Assembly: GCA_017483665.1 (NCBI GenBank) | Contig: JAFUVM010000066.1 | Location: 1-64,000, forward strand | Reading direction: 5' to 3' | Origin: Bacteroidaceae bacterium | GTDB lineage: Bacteria; Bacteroidota; Bacteroidia; Bacteroidales; Bacteroidaceae | Length of the DNA: 64,000 nucleotides | In this document: positions 62,727 through 64,000 of the stretch, in pieces | How the letters are laid out: each line of letters opens with the position of its first letter | How positions within the stretch are numbered: the first letter of the stretch is position 1 | Program-made: the position numbers and the translations under genes | The notes under the pieces: generated by a model | Seen by the model: only the letters and a program-made list of their open reading frames with translations | What the model was told of the DNA's origin: nothing | Databases searched by the model: none

Positions 62727-62909
62727 ATGAAAAAGATATATGTATGTCCTGCCATAAACATTGAAGATGCTACAGTAGAATCAATGCTCGCCTCCAGCAT
62801 ATTCAGCGATGACCCAAAGATTGACTTCGGAGGTGTCGACGGAGACGGCGACCTGAATGCGGACGTGAAGGAAGACTCCTGGGGTGTCTGGGACGATGTA
62901 GACTTCTGA
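62727..62909 (+). CDS. Small acidic protein (60 residues), unknown function
   Basis: It starts MKKIYVCPAINIEDATVESM, then has LASSIF and an Asp/Gly-rich half (VDGDGDLNADV), and ends SWGVWDDVDF. It has no signal peptide. Small proteins with an MKKxYxxPxI start and a Trp/Asp-rich end often follow surface-protein genes in Bacteroidales, but I know of no proven function. It lies 41 bp after the cohesin-like gene and directly before a strong terminator, so it is the last gene of that unit. Confidence 0.7.
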   Translation: MKKIYVCPAINIEDATVESMLASSIFSDDPKIDFGGVDGDGDLNADVKEDSWGVWDDVDF

Positions 62910-62933
62910 TCTGACTTCAGACAAGAATGCCAA

Positions 62934-62969
62934 GGGGATGTGTCGGGAAACGGACACATCCCCTTTTTT
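62934..62969 (+). terminator. Rho-independent terminator after the scaffold cluster
   Basis: The stem GGGGATGTGTC (62934-62944) pairs with GACACATCCCC (62953-62963), followed by TTTTTT. Confidence 0.9.
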
Positions 62970-63033
62970 GAGTGAATAATGGGTAAAATTAATACTTCTT
63001 TGTCAGCTTCTTGCACGTTATTTATTTTTTTGC

Positions 63034-63041
63034 TAATTTTG
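63034..63041 (+). promoter_or_regulatory. Promoter (-33 TTG, -7 TAATTTTG) for the Rpn-family gene
   Basis: TTG at 63011-63013 and TAATTTTG at 63034-63041 are about 20 bp apart. The ATG follows at 63073. Confidence 0.65.
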
Positions 63042-63072
63042 CTGTCGAAAACATATAAACAAGGAGGCTATT

Positions 63073-64000
63073 ATGGCAAAAGACAAATACGTACGCTTCG
63101 ACTGGGCAGCTAAACGCATGCTCCGTAACAAGGCCAACTTCGGAGTGCTCGAAGGGCTCATCACAGTGCTCCTCGGACAGAAGATACAGATTGTCGAAGC
63201 CATCAAAATGGTGTCCGTACAACAAATCGACATGGTTCGTGATGTACAAGACTATCGAAACCGATCTTTCTTCCTTGCCAAAGATTTACATGGTGAGGTT
63301 TTTATGATTGAGTTGCATGTTGTCCGCCTTCTTTACTATTATGAGCGCATCCTCTACGGCGTGGCGAAGTCCATCACCGAACACATACAGCTTGGCGACA
63401 AGTACGACAAGGTGAAAAAGGTCTACAGCATCAGCATCCTCTACTTCGACCTGGGCAAGGGTGCCGACTACCTTTACCACGGGCAGACCACCTTCAAGGG
63501 TGTGCACACTGGCGACACGCTCCAGATAACGACGAAGGAGAAGGACATCATCGAGATGAAGACACCCGAGCAAATCTTCCCCGAGTACTTCCTCATCCGC
63601 GTAAACGAGTTCAACAAGATGGCGACGACACCGCTGGAGGAGTGGCTCGACTACCTGCGCTCCGGCCACATCAAGGATGACACTACGGCTCCCGGACTGC
63701 AGGATGCTCGCCGACAGCTACAGTACATGCAGATGCCGCGCGAGGAACAACTCTCCTACGACCGCCATCTGGATGCCATCATGATTCAGAACGATATCAT
63801 CTCCACTGCACAGAAGGAAGGAAGGGCTGAAGGAAGAGCTGAAGGTCGTGCTGAAGGAAGAGCTGAAGGTCGTGCTGAAGGAAGAGCTGAAGGTCGTGCT
63901 GAAGGTAGGGCTGAAGGTAGGGCTGAAGGTATTGCCATTGGCAAGCAGGAAGCAACCCTTTCCAATGCAAAGGCTTTAATAGAGAAGGGCGTACCAAAGG
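63073..64000 (+). CDS. Rpn/PD-(D/E)XK nuclease family transposase-like protein (3' end beyond window)
   Basis: The frame is open from the ATG at 63073 to the right edge, giving 309 residues. The start DKYVRFDWAAKRMLRNKANFGVLEGLI matches the Rpn/PDDEXK_2 family. KDLHGEVFMIELHVV corresponds to the nuclease core. RILYGVAKSITEHIQLGDKYDKVKKVYSI and KTPEQIFPEYFLIRVNEF follow. At the catalytic position it has E80-L-H82, where relatives usually have E-M-Q or E-L-K. From residue 249 nine EGRA units (12-bp repeats) form the charged tail typical of the family. Rpn proteins are nucleases that promote recombination, and their cellular role is debated. Confidence 0.88.
   Translation, partial: MAKDKYVRFDWAAKRMLRNKANFGVLEGLITVLLGQKIQIVEAIKMVSVQQIDMVRDVQDYRNRSFFLAKDLHGEVFMIELHVVRLLYYYERILYGVAKSITEHIQLGDKYDKVKKVYSISILYFDLGKGADYLYHGQTTFKGVHTGDTLQITTKEKDIIEMKTPEQIFPEYFLIRVNEFNKMATTPLEEWLDYLRSGHIKDDTTAPGLQDARRQLQYMQMPREEQLSYDRHLDAIMIQNDIISTAQKEGRAEGRAEGRAEGRAEGRAEGRAEGRAEGRAEGRAEGIAIGKQEATLSNAKALIEKGVPK
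63817..63924. repeat. Nine 12-bp in-frame repeats encoding EGRA
   Basis: Units alternate GAAGGAAGAGCT and GAAGGTCGTGCT, with GAAGGTAGGGCT at the end. The 12-bp period keeps the frame, so length variation would alter only the tail. Confidence 0.85.

Overview
The window looks like a chromosomal segment of a Bacteroidales bacterium, plausibly Prevotellaceae. The support is three-fold: two SusC/SusD pairs, repeated -7 promoter boxes of the Bacteroidetes form TAnnTTTG, and the absence of Shine-Dalgarno sequences. Base composition is moderately GC-rich. The species cannot be named from the sequence alone.

Layout. (1) 1-7635, minus strand: the end of a frameshifted Bro-N antirepressor-like gene, then two tandem paralogues of a secreted M60 (HExGH) peptidase with BspA-like leucine-rich repeats. 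The downstream paralogue is broken by a frameshift inside a short tandem repeat. (2) 7738-12479, minus: a housekeeping run yceD-rpmF-fabH-era-purN, with a membrane histidine kinase upstream. (3) 12942-20014: a clostripain-like lipoprotein, a DUF3298-like lipoprotein, a small outer-membrane protein, a lipoprotein, and a TonB-receptor-like barrel with an RGG tail. (4) 20257-35497, plus: a beta-glucan utilisation locus with an AraC regulator, GH94 phosphorylase, GH5 endoglucanase (frameshifted), SusC, SusD, a surface glycan-binding protein, a GPH sugar symporter and GH3 beta-glucosidase. The likely flow is that GH5 cuts the glucan at the surface, SusCD imports oligosaccharides, and GH3/GH94 hydrolyse or phosphorolyse them. 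(5) 35590-39232, minus: 2-oxoacid:ferredoxin oxidoreductase beta and alpha subunits, split by a repeat-flanked GxxExxY nuclease-like gene, then tRNA-Arg(CCT). (6) 40371-50347, plus: a second SusCD pair with a GH85 endo-beta-N-acetylglucosaminidase, probably an N-glycan locus. (7) 51083-62909, plus: a LytTR regulator and a degenerate LytS-type kinase, then a 2217-residue coiled-coil protein with dockerin and cohesin-like modules, a cohesin/cohesin/coiled-coil/dockerin protein, a cohesin-like protein and a 60-residue acidic peptide. This looks like a self-assembling extracellular scaffold. (8) 63073-end: a partial Rpn/PDDEXK transposase-family protein.

Three signals are not explained by ordinary gene content. 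First, the GxxExxY gene is bracketed by inverted, degenerate CGAATT-type repeats, interrupts an operon, and has an 81-bp gene-less relative in the SusC-SusD gap at 43774-43854. Second, five degenerate arrays with a 22-bp period lie upstream of genes, and three of them share one consensus. Third, 7-8-bp tandem repeats fill intercistronic gaps and have also expanded inside coding regions, sometimes in frame (GH3, GH94, korB) and once with loss of frame (M60). Three frameshifts in one window also leave open the possibility of sequencing or assembly error.
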